Translations under genes and position numbers: made by a program
Notes under the pieces: generated by a model
Database searches by the model: none
Seen by the model: only the letters and a program-made list of their open reading frames with translations
What the model was told of the DNA's origin: nothing
Assembly (NCBI RefSeq): GCF_001189965.1
Contig: NZ_LFLU01000002.1
Coordinates: 372,001 to 436,000, forward strand
DNA: 64,000 nt
Origin: Herbaspirillum rhizosphaerae
Lineage (GTDB): Bacteria > Pseudomonadota > Gammaproteobacteria > Burkholderiales > Burkholderiaceae_D
Reading direction: 5' to 3'
In this document: positions 47,906 to 57,324 of the stretch, in pieces
Layout: the number at the start of each line of letters is the position of its first letter
Numbering within the stretch: position 1 is the first letter of the stretch

Positions 47906-48666
47906 CACTCGCAAAACGCATCATTCCCTGTCTCGACGTGACAGCCGGACGGGTTGTCAAAGGCGTCAACTTCCTCGAGCTGCGCGACGCCGGCGATCCG
48001 GTTGAAATCGCGCGCCGCTATGACGAGCAGGGCGCGGATGAAATCACCTTCCTCGACATCACCGCCTCGTCGGACGGCCGCGGCCTGATCCTCGACATCA
48101 TCGAAGCGGTGGCCTCGCAGGTCTTCATTCCGCTGACGGTCGGCGGCGGCGTGCGCGCGGTCGACGACGTGCGCCGCCTGCTCAATGCCGGCGCCGACAA
48201 GGTCGGCATCAACACCTCGGCCGTGACCAATCCGCAACTGGTGGAAGACGCCGCGAGCAAATACGGTTCGCAATGCATCGTCGTGGCCATCGACGCCAAG
48301 CGTACCGGCGAAGGCAAGTGGGAAGTGTTCACCCACGGCGGCCGCAACGCTACCGGGCTGGATGCGGTGGAGTGGGCGCGCAAGATGGCGCAACTGGGCG
48401 CGGGCGAAATCCTGCTGACCAGCATGGACCGCGACGGTACGCGCAGCGGCTTCGACCTGGCGCTCACGCGCGCGGTGTCCGAAGCGGTGGCGATTCCGGT
48501 GATTGCCTCCGGCGGCGTTGGCGGCTTGCAGGATCTGGCCGACGGCATCAAGCAGGGCAAGGCGGATGCCGTGCTGGCGGCGAGCATCTTCCATTACGGC
48601 CAACATACCGTACAGGAAGCCAAACATTTTATGGCCGATCAAAATATTCCTATGAGGCTGGCATGA
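47902..48666 (+). CDS. hisF: Imidazole glycerol phosphate synthase subunit HisF
   Basis: Cyclase subunit of 254 aa forming imidazole glycerol phosphate and AICAR with HisH. The two catalytic aspartates lie in [16 protein letters not shown] and [15 protein letters not shown]. Full length. ATGA overlaps at both ends (47902 with hisA, 48663 with hisI) show tight coupling. Confidence 0.97.
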   Translation: MTLAKRIIPCLDVTAGRVVKGVNFLELRDAGDPVEIARRYDEQGADEITFLDITASSDGRGLILDIIEAVASQVFIPLTVGGGVRAVDDVRRLLNAGADKVGINTSAVTNPQLVEDAASKYGSQCIVVAIDAKRTGEGKWEVFTHGGRNATGLDAVEWARKMAQLGAGEILLTSMDRDGTRSGFDLALTRAVSEAVAIPVIASGGVGGLQDLADGIKQGKADAVLAASIFHYGQHTVQEAKHFMADQNIPMRLA

Positions 48667-49130
48667 GCATCAGTGCAAAATGGCTGAACAAGGTGAAGTG
48701 GGACGAAGTCGGGCTGGTGCCGGTGATTGCTCAGGAAGTCGGCTCCAACGACGTGCTGATGTTTGCCTGGATGAATCGCGAAGCGCTGGCCAAGACTGTG
48801 CAATCCGGCGAAGCCGTTTACTGGAGCCGCTCGCGCAAGAAGCTGTGGCACAAGGGCGAAGAATCCGGCCATTTCCAGAAGGTCCATGAAATCCGCCTCG
48901 ACTGCGACGAAGACGTGGTCTTGCTCAAGGTCGAGCAGGTTGCCGGCATTGCCTGCCACACCGGCCGCCATTCCTGCTTCTTCCAGAAGTTCGAAGGCAA
49001 CGCCGAGACCGGCGAATGGCAGACTGTCGAGCCGGTCCTGAAGGACGACGAAGCCGCGGCGCCGGAAAAAGAAAAGCCGAAGCGTACGCGCAAAGCCACT
49101 CCCAAAGCCACACCCAAGGTCGAGTCATGA
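48663..49130 (+). CDS. hisI: Phosphoribosyl-AMP cyclohydrolase HisI with basic C-terminal tail
   Basis: Zinc enzyme of 155 aa opening the adenine ring of PR-AMP to give Pro[35 protein letters not shown] and [11 protein letters not shown] hold the zinc ligands. The enzyme core ends near residue 129; the remaining residues form a Lys/Arg/Pro/Thr-rich tail ([15 protein letters not shown] core) resembling histone-like tails. It is monofunctional, with hisE separate and overlapping its stop by ATGA. Confidence 0.94.
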   Translation: MSISAKWLNKVKWDEVGLVPVIAQEVGSNDVLMFAWMNREALAKTVQSGEAVYWSRSRKKLWHKGEESGHFQKVHEIRLDCDEDVVLLKVEQVAGIACHTGRHSCFFQKFEGNAETGEWQTVEPVLKDDEAAAPEKEKPKRTRKATPKATPKVES

Positions 49131-49471
49131 GTGAAACACTGCGCCGTCTGGCCGAAGTCATTGAGTCGCGCAAGCTGGCCAACGGCGGCAATCCTGAAAA
49201 GTCCTATGTCGCCAAGCTGTTCTCCAAGGGCGACGACGCCATCCTGAAAAAGATCGGCGAAGAAGCGGCGGAAACCATCATGGCCGCCAAGGATGCGCGT
49301 GTGAGCGGCGATGCTTCCAAGGTGCTCTACGAATGCGCCGACTTGTGGTTCCATTCCATGGTCATGCTGGCGCAATTCGATCTCAAGCCGCAGGATGTGC
49401 TGAACGAACTGGCGCGCCGCGAGGGCTTGTCGGGCCTGGAAGAGAAAGCCGCCCGTCCGGCCGACGCCTGA
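49127..49471 (+). CDS. hisE: Phosphoribosyl-ATP pyrophosphatase HisE
   Basis: A 114-aa all-helical MazG-like pyrophosphatase converting PR-ATP to [31 protein letters not shown] carries the metal-binding EExxE-type motif. It closes the his block; 81 bp separate it from the HIT gene, with no terminator seen. Confidence 0.95.
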   Translation: MSETLRRLAEVIESRKLANGGNPEKSYVAKLFSKGDDAILKKIGEEAAETIMAAKDARVSGDASKVLYECADLWFHSMVMLAQFDLKPQDVLNELARREGLSGLEEKAARPADA

Positions 49472-49552
49472 GCAGAACACCACCATCAAACAACCATAGC
49501 CAGGACAAGCGGCGCAGACGCCCGCTTATCGAGACACCGAGGAGGAGCAGCT

Positions 49553-49936
49553 TTGGATAACTGTATTTTCTGCAAGATCGCCGCCAGGCAGATTCCGTCG
49601 AAGATGATTTATGAAGACGACGACGTCATCGCTTTCCACGACATCAACCCGGCCGCACCGGTGCACTTCCTGATCATTCCCAAAGAACACGTCGCCACGC
49701 TGGCCGATTGTGCCGGGAAGCACGCCGCGCTATTGGGTAAAATGGCCTTGCTTGCACCAAAACTGGCGCAGGAACAGGGATGCGGTTACCAGCTTGATGC
49801 GAGCGGCAACAAGAGCGGCGGTTTCAAGACGCTTTTCAATACAGGCCCGGACGGTGGCCAAGAGGTGTACCATCTGCATATGCATGTGATCGGCGGCGCG
49901 CATCCGTGGCGCGCCAAGTCCGTGCTGCAGGGATAA
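49553..49936 (+). CDS. HIT domain nucleotide hydrolase (HinT type)
   Basis: A 127-aa histidine-triad protein. The triad H-L-H-M-H-V-I is in YHLHMHVIGG near the C-terminus; CIFCKIAARQIPSK holds the usual zinc-type cysteines. HinT enzymes hydrolyse adenosine phosphoramidates. The start is TTG (49553) just downstream of GAGGAGGAG; no ATG precedes the conserved start. The link between his and tat is a Burkholderiales feature. Confidence 0.92.
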   Translation: MDNCIFCKIAARQIPSKMIYEDDDVIAFHDINPAAPVHFLIIPKEHVATLADCAGKHAALLGKMALLAPKLAQEQGCGYQLDASGNKSGGFKTLFNTGPDGGQEVYHLHMHVIGGAHPWRAKSVLQG

Positions 49937-50027
49937 GCCGGTAACCTGTCGTCGGCATGCTTGGCAAGAATATTGCAACAAAGATTTATTTGAATACAGG
50001 ACACGCGTGTCCGCTTAGGAGAGAAAA

Positions 50028-50240
50028 ATGGGTTCGTTCAGTATCTGGCATTGGTTGATCGTTCTGGTGATTGTGATGGTGGTGTTCGGCACCAAGAAAC
50101 TGGGCAACATGGGTTCCGACCTCGGCAAGGCCGTCAAGGGTTTCAAGGATGGCGTCAAGGGCGAGGAAGAGAAGCCTGTCGCCAAGGACCAGACCACCAT
50201 CGACGTGCAAGCCAAAGACAAAGAAAAATCCGGCAGCTAA
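50028..50240 (+). CDS. tatA: Sec-independent translocase subunit TatA
   Basis: A 70-aa pore-forming subunit: one helix (about 4-21), the [23 protein letters not shown] hinge and amphipathic helix, then a charged tail. It exports folded twin-arginine substrates; the Rieske protein in this window is one probable client. ATG follows GGAGAGAAAA. Confidence 0.94.
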   Translation: MGSFSIWHWLIVLVIVMVVFGTKKLGNMGSDLGKAVKGFKDGVKGEEEKPVAKDQTTIDVQAKDKEKSGS

Positions 50241-50384
50241 GCATGCCGTCGACGCCCGCGTCGCCTTTCCAGGCGCGCGGGCTATCGTTGTTCCTGATGC
50301 CCCGGCGTTGCACTTGTTTTGTAGCGCTTTCGTTTCCAGGTCCGTGGCACTCACTTTCGCTTCTTTCAGCTACCACCCTCCGCA

Positions 50385-50885
50385 ATGATTGATATCGGTC
50401 TTTCCAAGCTGGCTTTAATCGGCGTCGTCGCGCTGGTCGTGATCGGCCCTGAGCGTCTGCCCAAGGTCGCGCGTATGGCCGGCTCGCTGTTCGGCCGCGC
50501 GCAGCGTTACATCAACGAGGTCAAGACCGAGGTCAGCCGCGAAATCGAGCTGGAAGAGTTGCGCAAGATGCAAAAGGATGTCGAAGAAGCCGCAAGCGAC
50601 GTCCACAGCAGCATTTCCAAGAGCGTCGCCGATGCCGAGAATTCCATCAACGACGCCTGGAACGACAGCAACTCGGGCAGCAGCACCAGTTGGAGCAGCA
50701 CGCCGAGTCCGGAAGCGCTGACCATCAAGGCCAAGAACTTCCGCAAGAAAAAGCTGGCGCGCACCTCGGCCGTGCCGTCGTGGTACAAGAATCAGAGCGG
50801 CCGCCGCACCCGCGTCATTTCCGCAGCAGCGCGCGTGGCCAAATATCGTCCGATCGGCGCCGGCAAATCCGCCGGTTTCTTCTAA
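50385..50885 (+). CDS. tatB: Sec-independent translocase subunit TatB
   Basis: A 166-aa receptor subunit: IDIGLSKLALIGVVALVVIGPERLPKVAR is the membrane hairpin, then a long amphipathic helix and a Ser-rich linker (SNSGSSTSWSSTPSPE). The terminal region is basic. It recognises Tat signals together with TatC. Confidence 0.94.
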   Translation: MIDIGLSKLALIGVVALVVIGPERLPKVARMAGSLFGRAQRYINEVKTEVSREIELEELRKMQKDVEEAASDVHSSISKSVADAENSINDAWNDSNSGSSTSWSSTPSPEALTIKAKNFRKKKLARTSAVPSWYKNQSGRRTRVISAAARVAKYRPIGAGKSAGFF

Positions 50886-50927
50886 TCCCGATGGACTTGT
50901 TTTCCATCCCACTCCTGCAGTAATTCC

Positions 50928-51701
50928 ATGGCCGAAGAACAGAAAACGTCAGGTAGCGAAGATACCTTCATCTCGCATCTGATCGAATTGCGCAGCCGCG
51001 TGGTCAAGTCCTCGGCTGCGGTGCTCATCATCTTCCTGTGCATGATGCCGTGGGCCGCGCATATCTTCGATTTGCTCGCTGCACCGATGATCCACGCGCT
51101 GCCGGCCGGCAGCAAGATGATCGCGACCGGCGTGATCACGCCGTTCCTGATTCCGGTCAAGGTGACCATGCTGATGGCCTTCATCATCGCCTTGCCGTGG
51201 GTGCTGTACCAGATGTGGGCATTCGTCGCACCAGGTCTGTACACGCACGAGAAGCGCCTGGTGGCGCCGCTGGTGATTTCGTCGTCGATACTGTTCATCA
51301 CCGGCGTGGCGTTCTGCTACTTCTTCGTGTTCGGCGTGGTGTTCCCGTTTATCAACAACTTCGCGCCGAAGTCGGTGTCGGTGGCGCCTGATATCGACAG
51401 CTACGTCGACTTTGTGCTGACCATGTTCCTGGCGTTCGGCATTACCTTCGAAGTGCCGATCATCGTGATCGTGCTGGTGCGCATGGGGCTGGTGCCGTTG
51501 GCCAAGCTCAAGCAGATCCGTCCTTACGTCGTGGTCGGCGCCTTCGTGGTCGCGGCGGTGGTGACGCCGCCGGACATCATGAGCCAGCTGATGCTGGCCG
51601 TGCCACTGTGCCTGCTGTATGAAGTCGGCCTGCTGGTGGCGCCGATTTTCGAGAAGGCGACACGGGCGCCGGAAGAGCGCGAAGACGCCGTAGGCGGCTG
51701 A
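50928..51701 (+). CDS. tatC: Sec-independent translocase subunit TatC
   Basis: Polytopic core receptor of 257 aa with six helices. DTFISHLIELRSRVVKS is the conserved cytoplasmic start that binds the twin-arginine motif; LPWVLYQMWAFVAPGLYTHEKR and AFGITFEVP (acidic residue in helix 4) follow. A terminator stands directly after. Confidence 0.96.
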   Translation: MAEEQKTSGSEDTFISHLIELRSRVVKSSAAVLIIFLCMMPWAAHIFDLLAAPMIHALPAGSKMIATGVITPFLIPVKVTMLMAFIIALPWVLYQMWAFVAPGLYTHEKRLVAPLVISSSILFITGVAFCYFFVFGVVFPFINNFAPKSVSVAPDIDSYVDFVLTMFLAFGITFEVPIIVIVLVRMGLVPLAKLKQIRPYVVVGAFVVAAVVTPPDIMSQLMLAVPLCLLYEVGLLVAPIFEKATRAPEEREDAVGG

Positions 51702-51720
51702 TCCGGGCTGCTATTCAAAT

Positions 51721-51752
51721 AAAAAGGCCACTGCATGCAGCGGCCTTTTTTG
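51721..51752. terminator. Rho-independent terminator after tatC
   Basis: AAAAAGGCC (51721-51729) pairs with GGCCTTTTT (51742-51750), enclosing the palindrome CTGCATGCAG. Symmetrical; also serves the convergent DUF2461 gene. Confidence 0.88.
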
Positions 51753-51783
51753 TTGGTGCGGTGACACAGAAGTGAAGCGGAGG

Positions 51784-52470
51784 TTATTCAGCCACGATCA
51801 GCGGAATCTGGCGCAGCCAGTGCACCAACGGATAAGCATCCTTGAAGCCCGCCAGCACTTCCTTGCCGAGATCGGCCGGAATCTTCTTCTTGATGCTGCT
51901 TTCCTTCCAGACGATGAAGTTCTTCAGCTTGACGTATTCGATGTGCGGGCTGTCGGCGTCGAAACCCTTGGGCGGACGCGTCAGTTTGCCTTCTTCCTGC
52001 AAGCCGCCGTAACCGTCCTTGATCGACTTGGTCTTGATCACCTTGCTGAAACCGGCGGCATCAGAGATCACCGTCTGGCGGATGGCGCGCAAGCGATCCG
52101 AGGGCGGCATGTATTCGCCTCCGGCGATCAGCAGCTGGCCGTCGGCATCGATATGGAAGTAATAAGCAGGGCCGCCGCCCGAGCTTGGCTTCTTCAGGCC
52201 GCTGGCAGTCAGCGACGCCGAGAAATGCGTCTTGTAGGGGCTCTTGTCGTGCGAGAAGCGCATGTCGCGGTTGATGCGGAACAGCGCCTTCTTCGGATTG
52301 CAGCTGGCGATGATGGGATCGAACTTGCTGATATCGGCGATCAGTTGAGTCACCAATTCCAGGAACTCCGCGCGCAGGATGTCGTAGCGCGGCTTGTTCA
52401 TGACAAACCAGGCGCGGTTGTTGTTCTCCGACAGTTCGGCGAGATATTGAGTCAGATCACGGATGTGCAT
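51784..52470 (-). CDS. DUF2461 family protein
   Basis: A 228-aa cytoplasmic protein of the DUF2461 (TIGR02453) family. Marks: FLAELSENNNRAWF-like start (here YLAELSENNNRAWFVMNKPRYD), RINRDMRFSHDKSPYKTHFSASL, and GPAYYFHIDADGQLLIAGGEYMP. No biochemical function is established. It ends near tatC and is preceded by the DegS-type protease gene on the same strand with a 39-bp gap. Confidence 0.82.
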   Translation of the reverse strand: MHIRDLTQYLAELSENNNRAWFVMNKPRYDILRAEFLELVTQLIADISKFDPIIASCNPKKALFRINRDMRFSHDKSPYKTHFSASLTASGLKKPSSGGGPAYYFHIDADGQLLIAGGEYMPPSDRLRAIRQTVISDAAGFSKVIKTKSIKDGYGGLQEEGKLTRPPKGFDADSPHIEYVKLKNFIVWKESSIKKKIPADLGKEVLAGFKDAYPLVHWLRQIPLIVAE

Positions 52471-52509
52471 ACGCTTGCTTTCTTGTTCCTGTTCGTTATG
52501 TCGGCTGGT

Positions 52510-53679
52510 TTATTCGCGCTCTTCGCGCTTCGGCGGCGGACGTTTGCCGACGACGATTTCCAGCGTGGTTTCCTGCGCTTTGCGCAGCACGGTCATCTTG
52601 GCTTTGGCTCCCGGCGTCAGCTGCGCGATCAGGTTCAGCATCTCGGTGGTGTCGCTGACCGGTTTGCCTTCCACGCTGATGAGGATGTCGCCCGGTTTCA
52701 TGCCGGCCTTGTCGGCGGGGCCGTTCTTGAGCACGCCGGCGATGATGGCGCCGGTCTTCTTGGTCAGGCCGAAGCTTTCCGCCAGCTCAGGCGTGATGTC
52801 TTGCGGCTCGACGCCGATCCAGCCGCGTACCACCTGACCATGGCCGATGATGGCTTCCATGACGGTTTTGGCGGTCGAGACGGGGATGGCGAAGCCGATG
52901 CCGAGGTTGCCGCCGGTGCGCGAATAGATCGCGGTGTTGATGCCCAGCAGATTGCCGTTGGTGTCGACCAGCGCGCCGCCGGAGTTGCCCGGGTTGATCG
53001 CTGCATCGGTCTGGATGAAGTTCTCGAAGGTGTTGATGCCGAGGTGATTGCGGCCCAGCGCCGAGATGATGCCCATGGTGACGGTCTGGCCCACGCCGAA
53101 CGGATTGCCGATGGCCAGCACGATGTCGCCGACGGTGGCTTGCTCGACATGCGCCAGCGTGATGGCAGGCAGGTTCGGCAGGTCGATCTTGATCACGGCG
53201 AGGTCGGTTTCCGGATCGGTGCCGACCACCTTGGCGGAGGCCTTGCGGCCGTCGGCCAGCGCGACTTCGATTTCGTCGGCGGCTTCGACCACGTGATTGT
53301 TGGTCAGGATGTAGCCTTGCGGACTGACGATGACGCCGGAGCCGAGGCTGGATTGCTTGTCGTCTTGCTGATCCTCGAACTGGTCGCCGAAGAATTTCTT
53401 GAAGAACGGATCATCCATGAACGGATTTTTTTGCGGCCGCGCCTCGGTCGTGGTGAAGATGTTCACCACCGACGGCATCGCCTGGCGCGCGGCATCGCGA
53501 TACGAATTGGGCGTCGGCGCACCGGGGGCGGCTTCCTGCATCTGGACCGAGGAAGCGGCGGGGCGGACGCGGGAACTCAGGGTTCCGCTGGCCCAATCCG
53601 GCTTCAAGGTAGCTACAATGAACCAAACCGCCAAACCGACAGTTACGGTTTGCGCAAACAACAGCCAAAAACGTCGCAT
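52510..53679 (-). CDS. DegS/DegQ-type periplasmic serine protease
   Basis: A 389-aa HtrA-family protease with an N-terminal helix (about 4-24) that may stay as an anchor, a trypsin-like domain and one PDZ domain (about 280-375). The triad is His in TNNHVVE, Asp in DPETDLAVI and Ser in GNSGGAL. A single PDZ and uncleaved anchor resemble DegS, the protease that triggers the sigma-E response; DegQ-type quality control is the alternative. ATG 53679 starts MRRFWLLFAQTV. Confidence 0.88.
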   Translation of the reverse strand: MRRFWLLFAQTVTVGLAVWFIVATLKPDWASGTLSSRVRPAASSVQMQEAAPGAPTPNSYRDAARQAMPSVVNIFTTTEARPQKNPFMDDPFFKKFFGDQFEDQQDDKQSSLGSGVIVSPQGYILTNNHVVEAADEIEVALADGRKASAKVVGTDPETDLAVIKIDLPNLPAITLAHVEQATVGDIVLAIGNPFGVGQTVTMGIISALGRNHLGINTFENFIQTDAAINPGNSGGALVDTNGNLLGINTAIYSRTGGNLGIGFAIPVSTAKTVMEAIIGHGQVVRGWIGVEPQDITPELAESFGLTKKTGAIIAGVLKNGPADKAGMKPGDILISVEGKPVSDTTEMLNLIAQLTPGAKAKMTVLRKAQETTLEIVVGKRPPPKREERE

Positions 53680-53704
53680 ATTGAAATAAAAATGAGGATG
53701 AAAG

Positions 53705-54475
53705 ATGACCCTGCGCACAGCAAATAGGGATGAACTTGCCAAATACTTAGCGCAAACGCTGAATATCGCACAATACCGCGATTATTGCCCAAATGGGCTA
53801 CAGGTGGAAGGGCGCGCCGAGATCGGCCTGGTCGTCAGCGGCGTGACGGCGAGCCAGGCGCTGATCGAAGCGGCGATAGACTTGAAGGCGGACGCCATCC
53901 TGGTCCATCACGGCTATTTCTGGCGCGGCGAGGATGCACGCGTGGTCGGCACCCGGCAAAAGCGGCTCAAGGCGCTGCTGACGCATGACATCAATCTGTT
54001 CGCTTATCACTTGCCGCTTGATGGGCATCCCGAGCTTGGCAACAATGCGCAACTGGCGCGGCAACTGAGCCTGGTCGGCGAGGAGCGCTTCTGCGACGAC
54101 AAGCTGGGCTGGCTGGGCAGCGTGCAGGCCGACGCCAACGTCGCCACTGTGGGCGATCTGGCGCGCCTGATCGAGCGCCGCCTGGGGCGCACGCCTTTGC
54201 TGATCGGCGACGCGGACCAGCCCATCGGCAAGGTCGGCTGGTGCACCGGCGGCGCGCAAGGCTTTCTCGGCGACGCGATTGCGGCCGGCGCATCGGTCTA
54301 CGTCAGCGGCGAGATCTCGGAGCAGACCGTGCATCTGGCGCGTGAAACCGGCGTGGCCTATATCGCCGCCGGACACCATGCGACGGAGCGCTATGGTGTG
54401 CAGGCGCTGGGTGCGCATATCGCAGACCAGTTCGGCATTCGCCATCAGTTTGTCGATATCGACAATCCGGCTTGA
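53705..54475 (+). CDS. NIF3-like (YbgI) dinuclear metal protein
   Basis: A 256-aa protein of the NIF3/DUF34 family. Metal ligands are in ILVHHGYFW (HH), [12 protein letters not shown] and the C-terminal [11 protein letters not shown]. Some relatives are described as GTP cyclohydrolase 1 type 2 homologues, but function is unproven. It diverges from the protease gene with only 25 bp between start codons, so each promoter must lie within the other gene. Confidence 0.87.
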   Translation: MTLRTANRDELAKYLAQTLNIAQYRDYCPNGLQVEGRAEIGLVVSGVTASQALIEAAIDLKADAILVHHGYFWRGEDARVVGTRQKRLKALLTHDINLFAYHLPLDGHPELGNNAQLARQLSLVGEERFCDDKLGWLGSVQADANVATVGDLARLIERRLGRTPLLIGDADQPIGKVGWCTGGAQGFLGDAIAAGASVYVSGEISEQTVHLARETGVAYIAAGHHATERYGVQALGAHIADQFGIRHQFVDIDNPA

Positions 54476-54519
54476 TGTCGTCAATGCTGTCGTCCATTCG
54501 CTAGGTAAGCGCAGAAATA

Positions 54520-54546
54520 AAAAAGCCCGCATCGAGCGGGCTTTTT
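54520..54546. terminator. Rho-independent terminator between the NIF3-like gene and mscL
   Basis: AAAAAGCCCGC / GCGGGCTTTTT with an ATCGA loop; bidirectional for two convergent genes. Confidence 0.9.
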
Positions 54547-54559
54547 GTCTGCGACATGC

Positions 54560-54991
54560 TTATTTCTTGAGCGAATCGCGAATTTCACGCAGCAGCACGA
54601 TATCTTCCGACGGTGCGGCGGGAGCAGCAGGCGCGTCTTCTTTCTGATGCGTGGCCAGGTCGCGCGCCTTGTTGATCATGCGCACCATCTGGAAGATGAT
54701 GAAAGCCAGGATCAGGAAGTTGATCAGAATGGTCAGGAAATTGCCGTAGGCAAACACGGCGCCGGCTTTTTTCGCCTCGATCAGCGTCAATTGCGCGCCC
54801 TGGCCGTTGAGCGGCAGGTAATAGTTGGCGAAATCCAGCCCGCCAAAGATCTTTCCGACCACCGGCATGATGATATCCTGCACCAGCGATTCGACGATTT
54901 TGCCAAAGGCGCCGCCGATAATCACACCGACGGCGAGGTCGACAACGTTGCCCTTGAGCGCGAAAGTACGAAATTCTTGCATCATGCCCAT
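54560..54991 (-). CDS. mscL: Large-conductance mechanosensitive channel MscL
   Basis: A 143-aa channel that opens under membrane tension to release solutes on osmotic downshock. [40 protein letters not shown] is the pore-lining first helix; a second helix (about 83-105) and a C-terminal bundle ([14 protein letters not shown]) follow. ATG 54991 follows AGGAGAAAAAG. Upstream is the 254-bp gap shared with petA. Confidence 0.96.
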   Translation of the reverse strand: MGMMQEFRTFALKGNVVDLAVGVIIGGAFGKIVESLVQDIIMPVVGKIFGGLDFANYYLPLNGQGAQLTLIEAKKAGAVFAYGNFLTILINFLILAFIIFQMVRMINKARDLATHQKEDAPAAPAAPSEDIVLLREIRDSLKK

Positions 54992-55161
54992 CTTTTTCTC
55001 CTATAAATTGTTGCAAAACGACGCAGTCGGTTATATCGTGCTTCGATTAAAAAGTAAATTGCTGGCAATTCATTGCACAATACAAAAAACTGAGACATCC
55101 ATGGAAGTACTTGAATTATTAAAAAAGTTCCATTAATCGCATTTCACGAATTGTTATTCGC

Positions 55162-55190
55162 TTTAAAAGGCACTTCGGGTTAGTTATAAT
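55162..55190 (+). promoter_or_regulatory. Candidate sigma-70 promoter of petABC
   Basis: TTTAAA (55162-55167) and a perfect TATAAT (55185-55190) with 17-bp spacing, 56 bp before petA. The rest of the 54992-55245 gap is AT-rich without genes. Confidence 0.6.
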
Positions 55191-55245
55191 CTAAGGTTGC
55201 TGGAAGTTCCGTTGAGTTTTCGTATTTTCACTAATTGGGGTTGGT

Positions 55246-55854
55246 ATGAGTAACGAAAAACAGGTCGACTCCAGTCGGCGGGGTTTGCTCGTCGCGACTT
55301 GCGCGGCGGGTGGCGTGGCAGGACTGGCTACAGCAGGAGCATTTGTTTCAACTTTTCAACCATCGGAACGCGCCAAGGCAGCAGGCGCACCGGTCGAAGT
55401 GGATATCTCCACTCTGGCGCCGGGCGAGATGAAGACCGTGGAATGGCGCGGCAAGCCGGTATGGATCCTCAAGCGCACCCCGGAAATGGTGGATTCGCTG
55501 AAAAAGGTCGATGCACAGGTCGCCGATCCGCAATCCAAACGCACTGAATTTTCCACCACCCCCGAATACGCACTGAACGAATGGCGTTCGATCAAGAAGG
55601 ACGTCCTGGTCGTCGTGGGCATCTGCCCGCACCTGGGATGCTCGCCGAGCTCCAAGTTCCAGACCGGCGCGCAGCCGTCGCTGCCGGACGACTGGCAGGG
55701 CGGTTTCCTCTGCCCGTGCCACGGTTCGACGTTCGACCTGGCGGGCCGGGTCTACAAAAACAAACCGTCCCCAGACAACCTCCAGGTTCCACGGTACATG
55801 TTTGAAGGTGACACGAAACTGGTCATCGGCAAAGATGAGAAAGGCGAGGCGTAA
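55246..55854 (+). CDS. petA: Ubiquinol-cytochrome c reductase Rieske iron-sulfur subunit
   Basis: A 202-aa Rieske protein of the bc1 complex. SSRRGLLVAT is a twin-arginine type signal-anchor, so the tatABC system nearby may insert it. The [2Fe-2S] ligands are C127, H129 (CPHLGC) and C156, H159 (CPCHGS), with C132-C158 as the disulfide. It passes electrons from ubiquinol to cytochrome c1. petB follows after 2 bp. Confidence 0.96.
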   Translation: MSNEKQVDSSRRGLLVATCAAGGVAGLATAGAFVSTFQPSERAKAAGAPVEVDISTLAPGEMKTVEWRGKPVWILKRTPEMVDSLKKVDAQVADPQSKRTEFSTTPEYALNEWRSIKKDVLVVVGICPHLGCSPSSKFQTGAQPSLPDDWQGGFLCPCHGSTFDLAGRVYKNKPSPDNLQVPRYMFEGDTKLVIGKDEKGEA

Positions 55855-55856
55855 TC

Positions 55857-57305
55857 ATGGCTGCATTCCAAGAAAAACAATTGCCCAAAGACGCACCGGT
55901 AGCCGCAAAAGCATTGAACTGGGTTGACGCCCGTTTCCCTCTGACTTCCACTTGGAAAGCCCATCTTTCCGAGTACTACGCTCCCAAGAATTTCAACTTC
56001 TGGTACGCCTTCGGTTCGCTGGCGCTGCTGGTGCTGGTCATTCAGATCGTGACCGGGATTTTCCTGGTGATGCACTACAAGCCGGACGCCAACCTGGCGT
56101 TCGCTTCGGTCGAATACATCATGCGCGACGTCCCCTGGGGCTGGCTGGTGCGTTACATGCACTCCACCGGCGCGTCGGCGTTCTTCATCGTGGTCTACCT
56201 GCACATGGTGCGCGGCCTGCTGTACGGCTCGTATCGCAAGCCGCGCGAGCTGGTCTGGCTGTTCGGCGTCGCCATCTTCCTGTGCCTGATGGGCGAGGCC
56301 TTCATGGGCTACCTGCTGCCATGGGGCCAGATGTCGTATTGGGGCGCACAGGTGATCGTCAACCTGTTCGGCGCGATTCCTTTCATCGGTCCTGACCTGT
56401 CGCTGTGGATTCGCGGCGACTACGTGGTCTCCGACGCCACGCTGAACCGCTTCTTCTCGTTCCACGTGATCGCGATTCCATTGGTGCTGATCGGCCTGGT
56501 GGTGGCGCACATCATCGCGCTGCACGAAGTCGGCTCCAACAATCCCGACGGCGTCGAGATCAAGGAAAAGCTCGATGAAAAAGGCGTACCGCTGGACGGC
56601 GTGCCGTTCCATCCTTACTACTCCGTGCATGACGTGATGGCGGTGGCCGTATTCCTGATCGTATTCACCGCCGTCGTGTTCTTCGCGCCGGAAATGGGTG
56701 GCTACTTCCTCGAGTACAACAACTTCATCCCGGCCGATTCGCTCAAGACGCCGCCGCACATCGCCCCGGTCTGGTACTTCACGCCGTTCTACTCGATCCT
56801 GCGTGCCACGACCTCGGACTTCATGGTCTACCTGATGGCCGGCATCGCTGCCTACGTGGCGCTGCTGCTGGTGAAATCCAACCGCAACGCGATCTTCAAG
56901 ATCGCCGCGATTGTCATCGGCGTAGCCATCATTGTCGGCATGGCGGTCTTCGACGCCAAATTCTTCGGCGTGGTGCTGATGGGCGTATCGGTCATGATCC
57001 TCGGCGGCCTGCCTTGGCTGGACCATTCGAAGGTGAAGTCGATCCGCTATCGCCCGAGCTGGCACAAGTACATCTACATCGCCTTCGCCATTGCCTTCCT
57101 GGTGCTGGGCTACCTCGGCGTCAAGCCGCCGGGCGTGTGGGGCGCGTTGCGTGCGGGCGACCACGTCATCCTGAGCGACATTGCCCAGACCGTAAGTCAA
57201 GTATGTACGTTCATTTACTTCGGTTTCTTCTTGCTGATGCCATGGTGGAGTGCTGCAGGACAGTTCAAGCAAGTTCCTGACCGCGTTACTTATCATCCGC
57301 ACTAA
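55857..57305 (+). CDS. petB: Ubiquinol-cytochrome c reductase cytochrome b
   Basis: Membrane subunit of 482 aa with eight core helices plus extra C-terminal segments. Heme ligands lie in GWLVRYMHSTGASAFFIVVYLHMVRG and FFSFHVIAIPLVLIGLVVAHIIALH; the Qo-site appears as APVWYFTPFYSIL, a PVWY variant of PEWY. It is somewhat longer than the common 400-430 aa, owing to the C-terminal helices after the core. Confidence 0.96.
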   Translation: MAAFQEKQLPKDAPVAAKALNWVDARFPLTSTWKAHLSEYYAPKNFNFWYAFGSLALLVLVIQIVTGIFLVMHYKPDANLAFASVEYIMRDVPWGWLVRYMHSTGASAFFIVVYLHMVRGLLYGSYRKPRELVWLFGVAIFLCLMGEAFMGYLLPWGQMSYWGAQVIVNLFGAIPFIGPDLSLWIRGDYVVSDATLNRFFSFHVIAIPLVLIGLVVAHIIALHEVGSNNPDGVEIKEKLDEKGVPLDGVPFHPYYSVHDVMAVAVFLIVFTAVVFFAPEMGGYFLEYNNFIPADSLKTPPHIAPVWYFTPFYSILRATTSDFMVYLMAGIAAYVALLLVKSNRNAIFKIAAIVIGVAIIVGMAVFDAKFFGVVLMGVSVMILGGLPWLDHSKVKSIRYRPSWHKYIYIAFAIAFLVLGYLGVKPPGVWGALRAGDHVILSDIAQTVSQVCTFIYFGFFLLMPWWSAAGQFKQVPDRVTYHPH

Positions 57306-57324
57306 GCCAGCCCAGAGGATAAAA

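Noticed and set aside
50241-50384. Possible small gene between tatA and tatB
   Set aside because: An ATG-initiated frame exists but has no ribosome site and an unlikely composition; treated as spacer.
51772-53727. A 651-codon plus-strand open frame
   Set aside because: It runs antisense across the DUF2461 and DegS-type genes, has His/Arg/Gly-rich low-sense translation and no ribosome site; it is a by-product of high GC.
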